Source: JAAYAY01 sp964429355
Lineage (GTDB): Bacteria; Planctomycetota; Planctomycetia; Pirellulales; Thermoguttaceae
Assembly: GCA_964429355.1 (NCBI GenBank)
Contig: CAYSCH010000069.1
Location: 1-31,304 of the forward strand
DNA length: 31,304 bases
Direction of reading: 5' to 3'
A program made the position numbers and the translations under genes. The notes beneath the pieces were generated by a model. The model saw nothing but the letters and a program-made list of their open reading frames with translations. It was not told where the DNA came from and made no database searches. Numbering within the stretch: position 1 is the first letter of the stretch; each line of letters opens with the position of its first letter. Of the stretch, positions 8,805-17,133 are shown in pieces.

Positions 8805-9498
8805 CTATTGGTTGCTTGACCTGGAGCCGCACTCCTGCCGGGCAATTCTCCAAGGCTCAGAGGGGTCCGTCTTTCCAGTTCAGTCCTCTCGGCAGAAGTC
8901 CTCAGCTCAGACGGTATGTCGATTCTGGATCGAAACTCGCGATATCCTTCCGCCCCGCCCCCGCTGTAACCGGTAGTTCGAGGAGAGAATAGGGGATTCG
9001 CTGACGGTGTGATGGTACTTTTCTACCGCCAGGGGGCGAAGAATCGGCCACTCTGTCCGGGACAGATGAGCACGCCTCAACTACAATATTGCTCCAGAAG
9101 TTTCGTGGACTCGGTCCATTTGCGGACGCGGCGCCCAAGTCGTAAATGGCCTTGCGTGATTCCCAGAGGAAATTGCGGCAAGGCGATCAGGAACTTGATA
9201 GGCCGGGACTGACAGAGTTGGCAGGCAGAACACGGGCGCTACCCGAGCGCGGGGCAAGCCCACGCGGCTATCTTCAGGACGGAAATTTTTCGGCGAATCA
9301 CGCAAGGCCATTCGTGGCCAGGTCGACACCGCTCGGACGCCCGGTAGCATCTGGAGGTGGTAAAACATCGCACGAATCCGATTGGTATGGGTGCCGGTAA
9401 TCCACCATCAGCGGGAGTTGCATTCAGGAGGGCTTTTGGGCGACAATGAGCGGCTGTTGCGGTTTAACGTTGAGCAGCCAACCCCCTCAGGAGAGCAG
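8805..9498. other. Non-coding region upstream of dapB
   Basis: About 690 bp without a convincing gene. Short open frames on both strands share the same ends (MALRDS and NHARPF) only because of the inverted repeat at 9145-9312. The dapB frame extends upstream to 9382, but no family similarity appears before 9499. Confidence 0.5.
9145..9312. repeat. Inverted-repeat element with 18-bp perfect arms
   Basis: The 18-mer at 9145-9162 is the exact reverse complement of 9295-9312, with 132 bp between. Similarity continues inward at a lower level: 14 of the next 25 positions match between the arms. The size and lack of a coding frame resemble a MITE-like or REP-type palindromic element. No clear target-site duplication is visible outside the arms. 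Confidence 0.7.
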
Positions 9499-10290
9499 AT
9501 GAGCACGCTTCGCGTAGCCATTCATGGAGCCGCCGGTCGGATGGGACGCCGGTTGGTGGCGTTGGCCACAGCCGACCCGGATCTGGAAGTCGTTGCGGCC
9601 GTCGACTCGGCCAGTCACCCGGACCTGGGCACCGATGCCGGGTTGCTCGCCGGCGTCGGGCCGGTGGGTGTCAGCCTTTCGAGCAGACTTTCGGTAGGGG
9701 CCGACGCCCTGATCGATTTCTCGCTGCCGGAGGCAACGGATTCGGTTCTTCAGATGTGTCTGGACGCGAAGACTCCCCTGGTTTCGTCGACGACCGGGCT
9801 CAATGTGGAGCAGGAGGCCAAGTTGAATGCGGCGGCGGAGCGGATCCCGATTCTGCGTTCGCCCAACATGAGCATGGCAGTCAACCTGGCCATGCGACTT
9901 TCCGAGATGGCAGCCCGGGCACTCAGGGAACAGGACGCCGACGTCGAGGTCCTCGAACGTCACCACCGTTTCAAGGAAGACTCCCCCAGCGGTACGGCGT
10001 TGAAATTCGGCCAGATCATTTCCGACGTGATGGGCCAGTCCAAGCATGTCCACGGCCGAGAAGGGCGAGTTGGGCGCCGGCCCCACGGCGAAATCGGTTA
10101 CCACGCAATCCGCGTGGGCGACAACCCTGGGGAGCACACGATCGTGTTTGCCATGCTCGGTGAGATGATCGAGGTAACCGTGCGGGCAACGAGCCGCGAC
10201 TGTTACGCCCTGGGGGCCCTGGCGGCGGCCAAGTTTCTCGCCGGCAAGGAACCGGGGCGGTACAGCATGGAAGACGTCCTGGGGCTGTGA
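9499..10290 (+). CDS. dapB: 4-hydroxy-tetrahydrodipicolinate reductase
   Basis: DapB reduces 4-hydroxy-tetrahydrodipicolinate to tetrahydrodipicolinate with NAD(P)H in the lysine/diaminopimelate pathway; it is cytoplasmic. The 263-residue product has the usual length. Visible motifs are the Rossmann nucleotide loop GAAGRMGRR near residue 8, DFSLPEA, STTGL, PNMSMAVNL, and the substrate/catalytic stretch ERHHRFKEDSPSGTA, with the His-His and Lys expected for proton transfer and the SGT anion site. The ATG at 9499 is chosen because AGGAG lies 5 nt upstream and the family N-terminus begins there; the frame is open to 9382 but without similarity. It is flanked by a long non-coding region on the left and by unrelated respiratory genes on the right, so it is probably a single-gene unit. 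Confidence 0.95.
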   Translation: MSTLRVAIHGAAGRMGRRLVALATADPDLEVVAAVDSASHPDLGTDAGLLAGVGPVGVSLSSRLSVGADALIDFSLPEATDSVLQMCLDAKTPLVSSTTGLNVEQEAKLNAAAERIPILRSPNMSMAVNLAMRLSEMAARALREQDADVEVLERHHRFKEDSPSGTALKFGQIISDVMGQSKHVHGREGRVGRRPHGEIGYHAIRVGDNPGEHTIVFAMLGEMIEVTVRATSRDCYALGALAAAKFLAGKEPGRYSMEDVLGL

Positions 10291-10332
10291 TGCGGAATGC
10301 AGGTGGATCGGATCCAGCGCATGGGGGATACG

Positions 10333-10353
10333 GCCGGCAGGTTGCAGGCCGGC
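10333..10353 (+). terminator. Possible weak hairpin after dapB
   Basis: GCCGGC at 10333-10338 can pair with GCCGGC at 10348-10353 around a 9-nt loop, 43 nt after the dapB stop. The stem is short and there is no T tract. The rest of 10291-10518 shows no other feature. Confidence 0.3.
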
Positions 10354-10518
10354 AAGTCTGGCCCAGTGGAGTGATGGAATGAAGGACTGGCAGGTAGGCG
10401 CAGTTCGCGGTTGTCTTTTCTCATGTTTCCAGAATTCCTGGATTCTAGCCCTCCAATCTCACTTGCCGCAGCCATAAAGCGATACCGAACCGGGCCACGC
10501 AGCCCCACGACCGCCTGT

Positions 10519-11829
10519 ATGGATAGCTCTGCCGAGTTTCTTGCGACTGTCGCCCAACCCATCGGTTGGCTGTACGCGATCGTTGCGGGGCTGAACACGA
10601 TCGCGGCCGCTCGATGTATGCGGAGGTACCCGCTCAAGGCAACCGCGTGGCTGATGTTTGCTGCCGCATTTGTATGGGCCAGCGTCTGCTCGTTCGGCGG
10701 GCAGCCACCTATGCTCTGGGAATGGGTCAAGGATAGTGTCAATGCCTGGCTTGGTCCCATATCGTTCACTCTCGGCTCCGCCACACTCCTGGCCCTCCTG
10801 TTCAGGTTCCGCGAGGCGTTGGTACGGCCGGCGGTCGCCTGGACGGGATTGAATCTGACCCTGGGGCTGTTCTGCCTGTCACTTACCGATCCGCATTTTA
10901 CGGCAATCGTCTCCAAGGGCGACAATCTGCCGATTGTAGCCATGGTGTTCCTGCTGGGATACTTCACTTGGCTAGGAGCCTATCAGGCGGTCGAAAATGA
11001 CCGCCGAGCGGTTCGAGGACTCCCACCTGCCGAGAAGCGGTTGAGCGACCCCGTGCTCGTGTGGCCCGACCTGGTCTATATCGAGTTGATCACGATGGTG
11101 CTGGTGACGGCGGGACTGATCGCATGGTCACTGCTGGTTCGTGCGCCGCTGGAACAGCCGGCCAATCCGGTCGTGACCCCGAATCCGGCCAAGGCACCGT
11201 GGTATTTTCTCGGCCTGCAGGAGATGCTCGTATTCTTTGATGCGTCGGTTGCCGGTGTGATTCTGCCGATGCTGATCATTCTCGGGCTGTGCGCCATCCC
11301 GTATCTCGACGTCAATCCTCGCGGCAACGGCTATTACACGATTGCCGAGCGGAAATTCGCCTACGTGGTGTTTCAATTCGGTTTCCTCCAGCTCTGGATA
11401 TTCCTGATCCTGATTGGCACATTCCTGCGAGGACCAGGCTGGGCTTTTTTCAGTCCCTTCGAAGCCCATGATGCTCACAAGGTGGAAGCGCTCAGCACGA
11501 TCAGTCTGTCCCGATGCGTGTGGGAAGTGTGGCTGGGGGTGGGAATGCCCAAGGTCGATCCTGGGTTGGGGCTGGTTGGCCGATTGGCGACCGTGTTGTG
11601 GCGGGAGAGCGTGGGCACGGCGATTCTGGCCCTTTACTTCCTTGGTTTGCCGATTGTGCTGGCCCGAACCGGGCTGGCGAGATACCGGGGGGCCATGGGA
11701 CGAGGCCGTTACTGGCTCATGACGCTGCTTCTGCTGGCGATGCTCGCGCTGCCGATCAAGATGTTGCTTCGCTGGACGACCGGACTGAGTTTTATCGTGA
11801 GTATGCCCGAATACTTCCTGTATTTCTGA
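10519..11829 (+). CDS. Cytochrome b C-terminal (subunit IV-like) protein
   Basis: A polytopic membrane protein of about 436 residues with roughly ten TM segments. The C-terminal half matches the cytochrome b C-terminal domain / b6f subunit IV: a TM helix (LVYIELITMVLVTAG), the quinol-site loop NPAKAPWYFLGLQE (Lys at residue 225), then PMLIILGLCAIPYLD and further helices. The PEWY motif of classical cytochrome b reads APWY here, a variant I recognise from bacterial cytochrome b/c subunits. The N-terminal half adds about five TM helices with no paired His, so it carries no b-heme ligands; the heme-binding half must be another gene, and it is not next door. The start is uncertain: ATG at 10519 is preferred because TM1 follows at once, but TTG 10411 and ATG 10423 are in frame and none has a ribosome site. 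It is followed by the multiheme cytochrome, its likely electron acceptor. Confidence 0.82.
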   Translation: MDSSAEFLATVAQPIGWLYAIVAGLNTIAAARCMRRYPLKATAWLMFAAAFVWASVCSFGGQPPMLWEWVKDSVNAWLGPISFTLGSATLLALLFRFREALVRPAVAWTGLNLTLGLFCLSLTDPHFTAIVSKGDNLPIVAMVFLLGYFTWLGAYQAVENDRRAVRGLPPAEKRLSDPVLVWPDLVYIELITMVLVTAGLIAWSLLVRAPLEQPANPVVTPNPAKAPWYFLGLQEMLVFFDASVAGVILPMLIILGLCAIPYLDVNPRGNGYYTIAERKFAYVVFQFGFLQLWIFLILIGTFLRGPGWAFFSPFEAHDAHKVEALSTISLSRCVWEVWLGVGMPKVDPGLGLVGRLATVLWRESVGTAILALYFLGLPIVLARTGLARYRGAMGRGRYWLMTLLLLAMLALPIKMLLRWTTGLSFIVSMPEYFLYF

Positions 11830-11902
11830 CGACACTCGAAATCTGCGGCACATAAGCCCGGGACAGACCCCACGGCTGTTGGACTGCTGCGTGTTCCTTC
11901 CC

Positions 11903-14900
11903 ATGCGTTCCCCCGACGACACTTACTACAACATCAACCGGCTGCACGTGATCTTCGGGATTTCGTCTGCGCTATTGGTTGGGGTGACGGTCTGGATGTT
12001 TGCCGTCGATCATCAGCGTCCGTGGAAGGAGTATCAACGGACCTATCGGGATCGGATCCAGCCGTGGCTGGCCGAGTCCCGGTTGGACCAGCAGAAAACG
12101 GCGGAATTCAACGCGGAGGAGGCGAAGCTGCGGGGGGGCGTGGACGATGCGGCAGCGAAGGTTCCGGAGGCAAGCGAGGTCGAGGAGTTCTCAGCCGCGT
12201 TGCGGGCCGCCGGGGACAAGGCCGGCGCCACGGCGGTCGAGACGGCCTATGCGTCGCTCCGGGCCAACTTCTCGAAAGGTGGGCGTGAAAAGCTGTTGGG
12301 CGCCCTCCAGTCGGGCATTGGCGGCATCGAAAGGCGACAAGAGGAATTGGATCGGCAACGCCGAGATCACCAGACGGACTTCGACCGCGCTCGCAGCCAA
12401 TACGAGATTGCCGTGGGCCAAGCCGCGCCGGCGGACGAGCTTTTCGCGGCCCGCAAGACGACCGCCATGCTTCGCAAACGAATCGATTCCCTCACGGGCG
12501 AGATCGAGCGTTTGGATGCCAGCCGCCGGCAGCTCGCCGGGCTTCTGGCATCGATCCGCGCGGAAGAAGACACCGCCCGCACCGCCCTCAAGACGCACCT
12601 GTTGCGGGTGGAGCGACTGGAGTCCGCGGTGCCGGATCCCGCCAATGATACGGGGCGGACGATCGCGCGGATGCCCTTCGTCGACAGTTTTGGGCGGTCG
12701 CTGGCGGTGGAACAGATCTGGCTTCCCAAATTGACCATTGACTACCATTTCCGCCGTGTGGCCCGGTTTGACCGCTGCACCACGTGCCACCTGGGGATCG
12801 ATCAGGTCGAGCCGGGAGCTGAAGACCGGCCGGCCATCGCCCCGCCGGAACAAATCACCGTGGAATTGGCCACTCTCGCGGCACCACCGGAGGAATCGGA
12901 ACTTTCGATCGAATCGCTCTATGGGCTGGCCCTGGCGTCGCGGGGTGTACTGGAGGAGGCTCAGCCAACAATTTCCGTCGTCGAGGACGGGTCGGCAGCG
13001 GCCCGAGCCGGGCTGTACCCGGGCGATGTGATTCGGACGATCGACGATGCGGCAGTTACCACCCGACCGGAGGCAATCGAGCGATTGATGCGACCTGACC
13101 GGTGGGGGGCGCCGCTGCGGCTGAAGATCGCGAGGGGACTGCCACAACCCTATTGCGGACACCCAAGGCTGGACCTGTTTGTGGGCTCCGCGAGCCCGCA
13201 TCCCGCCGCCGAGTATGGCTGCACGATCTGCCATGCCGGTCAGGGAAGCGCTACCCAGTTTGAATTTGCCTCCCACAATCCGAACGGGCCGGAAGATCGC
13301 ACCCGCTGGGCCCAGGAGTACGGCTGGTTCCGTAACGGGCACTGGGACTTTCCCATGCTCGCCCGCCGGTTTTCCGAAAGCAGTTGCCTCAAGTGTCACC
13401 ACGACGTGACCGACCTGGAGCCGACGGAACGCTACCCGGATCCCCCGGCTCCGAAGTTGCTGGCCGGCTATCACCTCGTACGCCAGAACGGATGCTTTGG
13501 CTGCCACGAGCTGAATGGCTTCGATCCGGCTGGCAAGCGAATCGGTCCCGATCTGCGTCTGGAGCCTCTGGTGACAGAAGCTGCCGGGCAGATTGCAGCC
13601 CTGACAGAGGGGTCAGGCGAGGATCGCCGGCTCGCGGAGGCGGTCGTTGCCAATCCGCACGATACGGCTGTTCGCGACAAGCTGGTGCGAGCCGGGCAAA
13701 GAAACCTGGCGACCGGGAGTCTTCCGCCCGCAGAATCCAGGGAAATCGAGCGGCTTCTCGACATCCTGCGCAACGGCGGCCCCCACCCGGGCACGATGCG
13801 CAAGGTTGGTCCAAGCCTCCGCCATGTGGCCGATCTTTTCGGAGATGCGGTACTCGAGCGTTGGATCGCCAATCCCAAGGCGATTCGCAGTACCACACGG
13901 ATGCCGCAGTTTTTCGGTTTGCATGAGCATCTGGCAGGCGAGGAGCTTCAGAAATCGCAGGATTTTGAGGCGGTCGAGATCCAGGCGATCCGCAGTTATT
14001 TGCGGGATGTATCTCAACCCGTCGACCTCCTGCCGGTTCCTGCGGAGGTGACGGAACAGCCGTCGGCGGAACGGGGCAAAGAGCTCTTCGTGCGACGGGG
14101 CTGCGTGGCGTGCCACCGCCATGCGGATGTGCCCGAGGGGAAGTCGACGATTGGCCCCGAGCTGACGGGCCTGGGATCGATGATCACGGCGGACAAGGGA
14201 CTTGCCTGGCTTGCCAGTTGGCTCCGCGATCCTGCCCATCATTCTCCGCGTACGGCGATGCCCAATTCGTTGCTTGTTGCCGAATCGCTGGGAACCGACA
14301 CCGAAGATGGTCGACCTCGCGTGAGCGATCCGGCCGCGGACCTGGCCGCCTACCTGTTCCAGTCGAAGGGAGAGGTGTTGGCGGCTGCGGCGCCCCTGGA
14401 GGAGGCAGACTTGAACGCCCTGGCCCACACGTATCTCAGCAAGCAGTTTTCGGCAAATGAGGCGGATGAAATCCTGGCGGGCGGAATCCAGGGCGACTTT
14501 CAGTCGGCCGATCTCGGCGATGCGGTGGACCTCCTGCCCCCGATAAGCCGCGAGAAGAAACTCAGGTACGTAGGAAGACGAACCATTCGCAAGCGGGGTT
14601 GCTTCGGATGCCATGACATCCCGGGTTTCGAGGGAGCCCAGGCCATCGGCCCGGCGCTGACGGATTGGGGGCGCAAGCAGGAGTCGTTGCTGGCATTCGA
14701 GCAGGTCCACCGTCATCTGGAAGAGAATCCGCCCACAGACACTGACGGCCCGCCCGCCGACCGGCAATTCTACCTGGAGGCGATTACCGAAGGTCGGCGC
14801 GAAGGATTCCTTTGGCAGAAGCTCCGCCGGCCACGAAGTTTCGACTACAGGAAAACCGAGCACAAAGGTTACAACGATCAGCTCACGATGGGCCAGTTCT

Positions 14901-16102
14901 CGCTGACGCCAACCGAGCGCGAGCAGATCATGACCTTTGTGCTCGGCATGGTCGCCGATGCGCCGGGCGAACCCTACGTTCACGTACCCGACAGGCGAGG
15001 GAAGGCTATCGCCGAGGGACGCAAAGTCCTCGATCGGTACGGCTGTGCCGAATGCCACACGATGAGAATGTCTCGGTGGCAATTCCGCTACGATCCAGAG
15101 TCCTGGGAGGATCCATCCCCGCCGGAGACGTTCGATTTCGCCATGCCCCAGTTCACCCCGGAAGCGGTTGCCGAATCGCTCATTCGCGATCGAACCGGGT
15201 GGGGACAAGCGGAAGTGATGGGTCGCGAGGAGATTGACACCTCGGGCGAAACGATCCTCGATGAGGACGACGACGGCAATCCGCTCTATGTTTTTTCGCT
15301 CTGGAAGCCGGCAGTGATCAACGGCCAAGTGTGGCCTGTGGGTGGGGCGCAGGTCCCGATCGCGGAGCCGAACATCACACGGCGGTACCCGGCCTGGGGA
15401 GGTGCGTTTGCCCGATTGCTTTACCCATACGTGGCCGAGGAAGCGGGAACGGCTTGGCTTGAAGCCTGGGGACAGGTTCCACCGGCACTGGTCCACGAGG
15501 GTTCGCTCGTTCAGCCCGAGTGGCTCTACAGCTACCTGCTCCAGCCGACACAGATCCGCCCTTCCGTTGCCTTGCGGATGCCTCAATTCAATCTCTCGCC
15601 GGACGAAGCAGCGGTGCTGGTTGATTACTTCGCGGCCGTTGCGAGCAGCGAGTTTCCTTACGTTTCCAGGCCGCCGACCGTACAGGGTGACACCGCCAGT
15701 CCCCGGCGCGCCGCCTTGATGGATCAAGCGATGCGGGTGATAACCGATCGAAAGACGTATTGTGCCAAGTGTCATTTGATCGGAGATTACGATCCTGGGG
15801 GCCAGACCCAGACAATCCTGGCGCCGAATCTGGCGAACGTGGGCCGCCGCATCCGAGCGGACTATCTGCGACGGTGGCTGGCGGATCCCAAGTCGGTCTT
15901 ACCCTACACCGGGATGCCGGTGAATTTTCCGCCGGACGGTCCGCCGATGGGCCAGGATCTGTTGCCCGGCAGCAGTGCCGAACAACTGGAGGCGGTGCTC
16001 GATCTTCTGCTCCGCTATGACGCTTTCATGCAGAATCGGACCTCAATCCGGGCCCTGATCGATGCCGCGTCCAGGGCCTCGGACGATCCTGCCACGGACT
16101 GA
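11903..16102 (+). CDS. Eight-heme membrane-anchored cytochrome c with PDZ domain
   Basis: A protein of about 1,399 residues. One N-terminal TM helix (near residues 13-33) anchors a long charged coiled coil (to about 235) that leads to the periplasmic heme region. Eight CxxCH heme c sites are visible, at residues 292 (CTTCH), 440 (CTICH), 495 (CLKCH), 531 (CFGCH), 734 (CVACH), 900 (CFGCH), 1048 (CAECH) and 1287 (CAKCH). Candidate Met sixth ligands sit in MPQF, MPNS, MGQF and GMPV motifs downstream. Between hemes 1 and 2, near residues 355-413, is a PDZ-like domain (ISVVEDGSAAARAGLYPGDVIRTID). The ATG at 11903 is preferred over the TTG at 11879, which would add eight unconserved residues. The position right after the cytochrome b C-terminal gene suggests it takes electrons from a quinol-oxidising complex and passes them to periplasmic carriers. 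This role is inferred from position. Confidence 0.88.
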   Translation: MRSPDDTYYNINRLHVIFGISSALLVGVTVWMFAVDHQRPWKEYQRTYRDRIQPWLAESRLDQQKTAEFNAEEAKLRGGVDDAAAKVPEASEVEEFSAALRAAGDKAGATAVETAYASLRANFSKGGREKLLGALQSGIGGIERRQEELDRQRRDHQTDFDRARSQYEIAVGQAAPADELFAARKTTAMLRKRIDSLTGEIERLDASRRQLAGLLASIRAEEDTARTALKTHLLRVERLESAVPDPANDTGRTIARMPFVDSFGRSLAVEQIWLPKLTIDYHFRRVARFDRCTTCHLGIDQVEPGAEDRPAIAPPEQITVELATLAAPPEESELSIESLYGLALASRGVLEEAQPTISVVEDGSAAARAGLYPGDVIRTIDDAAVTTRPEAIERLMRPDRWGAPLRLKIARGLPQPYCGHPRLDLFVGSASPHPAAEYGCTICHAGQGSATQFEFASHNPNGPEDRTRWAQEYGWFRNGHWDFPMLARRFSESSCLKCHHDVTDLEPTERYPDPPAPKLLAGYHLVRQNGCFGCHELNGFDPAGKRIGPDLRLEPLVTEAAGQIAALTEGSGEDRRLAEAVVANPHDTAVRDKLVRAGQRNLATGSLPPAESREIERLLDILRNGGPHPGTMRKVGPSLRHVADLFGDAVLERWIANPKAIRSTTRMPQFFGLHEHLAGEELQKSQDFEAVEIQAIRSYLRDVSQPVDLLPVPAEVTEQPSAERGKELFVRRGCVACHRHADVPEGKSTIGPELTGLGSMITADKGLAWLASWLRDPAHHSPRTAMPNSLLVAESLGTDTEDGRPRVSDPAADLAAYLFQSKGEVLAAAAPLEEADLNALAHTYLSKQFSANEADEILAGGIQGDFQSADLGDAVDLLPPISREKKLRYVGRRTIRKRGCFGCHDIPGFEGAQAIGPALTDWGRKQESLLAFEQVHRHLEENPPTDTDGPPADRQFYLEAITEGRREGFLWQKLRRPRSFDYRKTEHKGYNDQLTMGQFSLTPTEREQIMTFVLGMVADAPGEPYVHVPDRRGKAIAEGRKVLDRYGCAECHTMRMSRWQFRYDPESWEDPSPPETFDFAMPQFTPEAVAESLIRDRTGWGQAEVMGREEIDTSGETILDEDDDGNPLYVFSLWKPAVINGQVWPVGGAQVPIAEPNITRRYPAWGGAFARLLYPYVAEEAGTAWLEAWGQVPPALVHEGSLVQPEWLYSYLLQPTQIRPSVALRMPQFNLSPDEAAVLVDYFAAVASSEFPYVSRPPTVQGDTASPRRAALMDQAMRVITDRKTYCAKCHLIGDYDPGGQTQTILAPNLANVGRRIRADYLRRWLADPKSVLPYTGMPVNFPPDGPPMGQDLLPGSSAEQLEAVLDLLLRYDAFMQNRTSIRALIDAASRASDDPATD

Positions 16103-16210
16103 CGATGTCTCAGGCAATCGAGCTGGGAAGCGGCTCGTCCGAAGTGAACTGGTCTGCCTCTCCCGAAGTAGCCCGTAGTGGTAAGGGCCCGGGTGACGGC
16201 GTATACTTAG

Positions 16211-16280
16211 GAAGCCCTGACAAAACCTATGGGTCTCCCACAGGCATGGATGTGCGCAATCGGCGGTTTTGGCAGGGGCT
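16211..16280 (-). repeat. Dispersed hairpin repeat, copy A
   Basis: Read on the minus strand, these 70 bp align without gaps to 20551-20620 with 55 identical positions. Within it, 16226-16244 forms a hairpin with an 8-bp stem (one G-T pair) and a 3-nt loop. It lies between the octaheme cytochrome and the cupredoxin-like gene. Confidence 0.75.
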
Positions 16281-16328
16281 CCAAAGTCTCATTCGATCCA
16301 CACCCAACCCGAACGGGAGTTCGTGTCG

Positions 16329-17108
16329 ATGTCGAAGTTGAATCGGCGACAATTCGTGAAGGGCACTGCTGCCGCCTTGTCGATCGGCGCGGCGATGCCG
16401 CATGTCTTGCAGGCCGCCGACGATGCCTGGGGCGATCTGAGTGGAAAGCTAATCTACGATGGGACGGCTCCTGAACGGAAGAAGCTCGTGGTTGACAAGG
16501 ATGTCGATTGCTGCGGGAAGTTCGATATTCGCGACGAGTCGTTGATGGTGGGGAAAGAAGGCGGACTGCAGAACGTCTACATCTATGTTCGCAGCAAGGA
16601 CGTTGCGGTGTGTGCTGACCTGGAGAAAGAGGCCAAGGCGCAGGTGCTACTGGACAACAGGGACTGCATCTTCGTGCCCCATTGCATGGCCATCTGGGCT
16701 CCGAAGCAGGAGTTTCACATCGTCAACTCAGACCCGGTGGCTCAAAATGTGGCATTCAGTCCGTTGCTCGACAAGCAGGCCAACATCGTGATTCCCGTGG
16801 GAGGGGACGCCACGTGGGAATTCAAACGTGCCCAACGAGTGCCGGTTCCCATCGCCTGCAACTACCATCCCTGGGAAAGCGCGTATATCTTGCCTCTCGA
16901 TCATCCTTACGTGGCCATCACGGGCGAAGACGGCTCATTCACGATTCCGAGACTGCCAGTGGGCGAACTGGAGTTTCAGATCTGGCATGAGCGCATCGGC
17001 TATCTCGACACCAAGGACTGGCCAAAAGGGCGGATGACAATGGCGATTGGAGCCGGTACGAACGACCTGGGGACGATCAAGGTGGCGCCGTCGGCCCTTC
17101 AGAAATAG
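16329..17108 (+). CDS. Tat-exported cupredoxin-like protein
   Basis: A 259-residue exported protein. The ATG at 16329 has GGGAG about 9 nt upstream and opens a twin-arginine signal (NRRQFVKG, hydrophobic stretch, cut near VLQAA). The body resembles planctomycete cupredoxin/methylamine-utilisation-type proteins: a GKLIYDG strand, a DVDCC pair, LDNRDCIFVPHCM, a NSDPVAQNV segment, then ACNYHPWES and a C-terminal carboxypeptidase-regulatory-like sandwich (YVAITGEDGSFTIPRLPVGE, WHE). In cupredoxins the segment at NSDPVAQNV usually carries the first Cu His (HN); here that position is Gln139. Cys177 and His180 of CNYH remain. It may therefore bind copper in an altered way or not at all. Its place between two c-type cytochromes suggests a periplasmic electron-transfer or metal-handling role. 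Confidence 0.7.
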   Translation: MSKLNRRQFVKGTAAALSIGAAMPHVLQAADDAWGDLSGKLIYDGTAPERKKLVVDKDVDCCGKFDIRDESLMVGKEGGLQNVYIYVRSKDVAVCADLEKEAKAQVLLDNRDCIFVPHCMAIWAPKQEFHIVNSDPVAQNVAFSPLLDKQANIVIPVGGDATWEFKRAQRVPVPIACNYHPWESAYILPLDHPYVAITGEDGSFTIPRLPVGELEFQIWHERIGYLDTKDWPKGRMTMAIGAGTNDLGTIKVAPSALQK

Positions 17109-17133
17109 ACTCCAGATTCCTTGGTTCCGAGCC

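Noticed and set aside
9146..9400. Possible small protein MALRDS... on the plus strand (and a mirror frame on the minus strand)
   Set aside because: Both frames arise from the inverted repeat; having the same ends on opposite strands argues against protein coding.
12191..13507. 438-residue open frame on the minus strand
   Set aside because: Antisense to the N-terminal half of the octaheme cytochrome, with no domain.
13613..15775. 720-residue open frame on the minus strand
   Set aside because: It lies fully antisense to the octaheme cytochrome, whose eight CxxCH sites prove the plus strand. The frame is a by-product of high G+C.
16105..16341. Possible 78-residue gene directly after the octaheme cytochrome
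   Set aside because: It overlaps the repeat copy at 16211-16280 and the start of the next gene, and its sequence has no recognisable fold.
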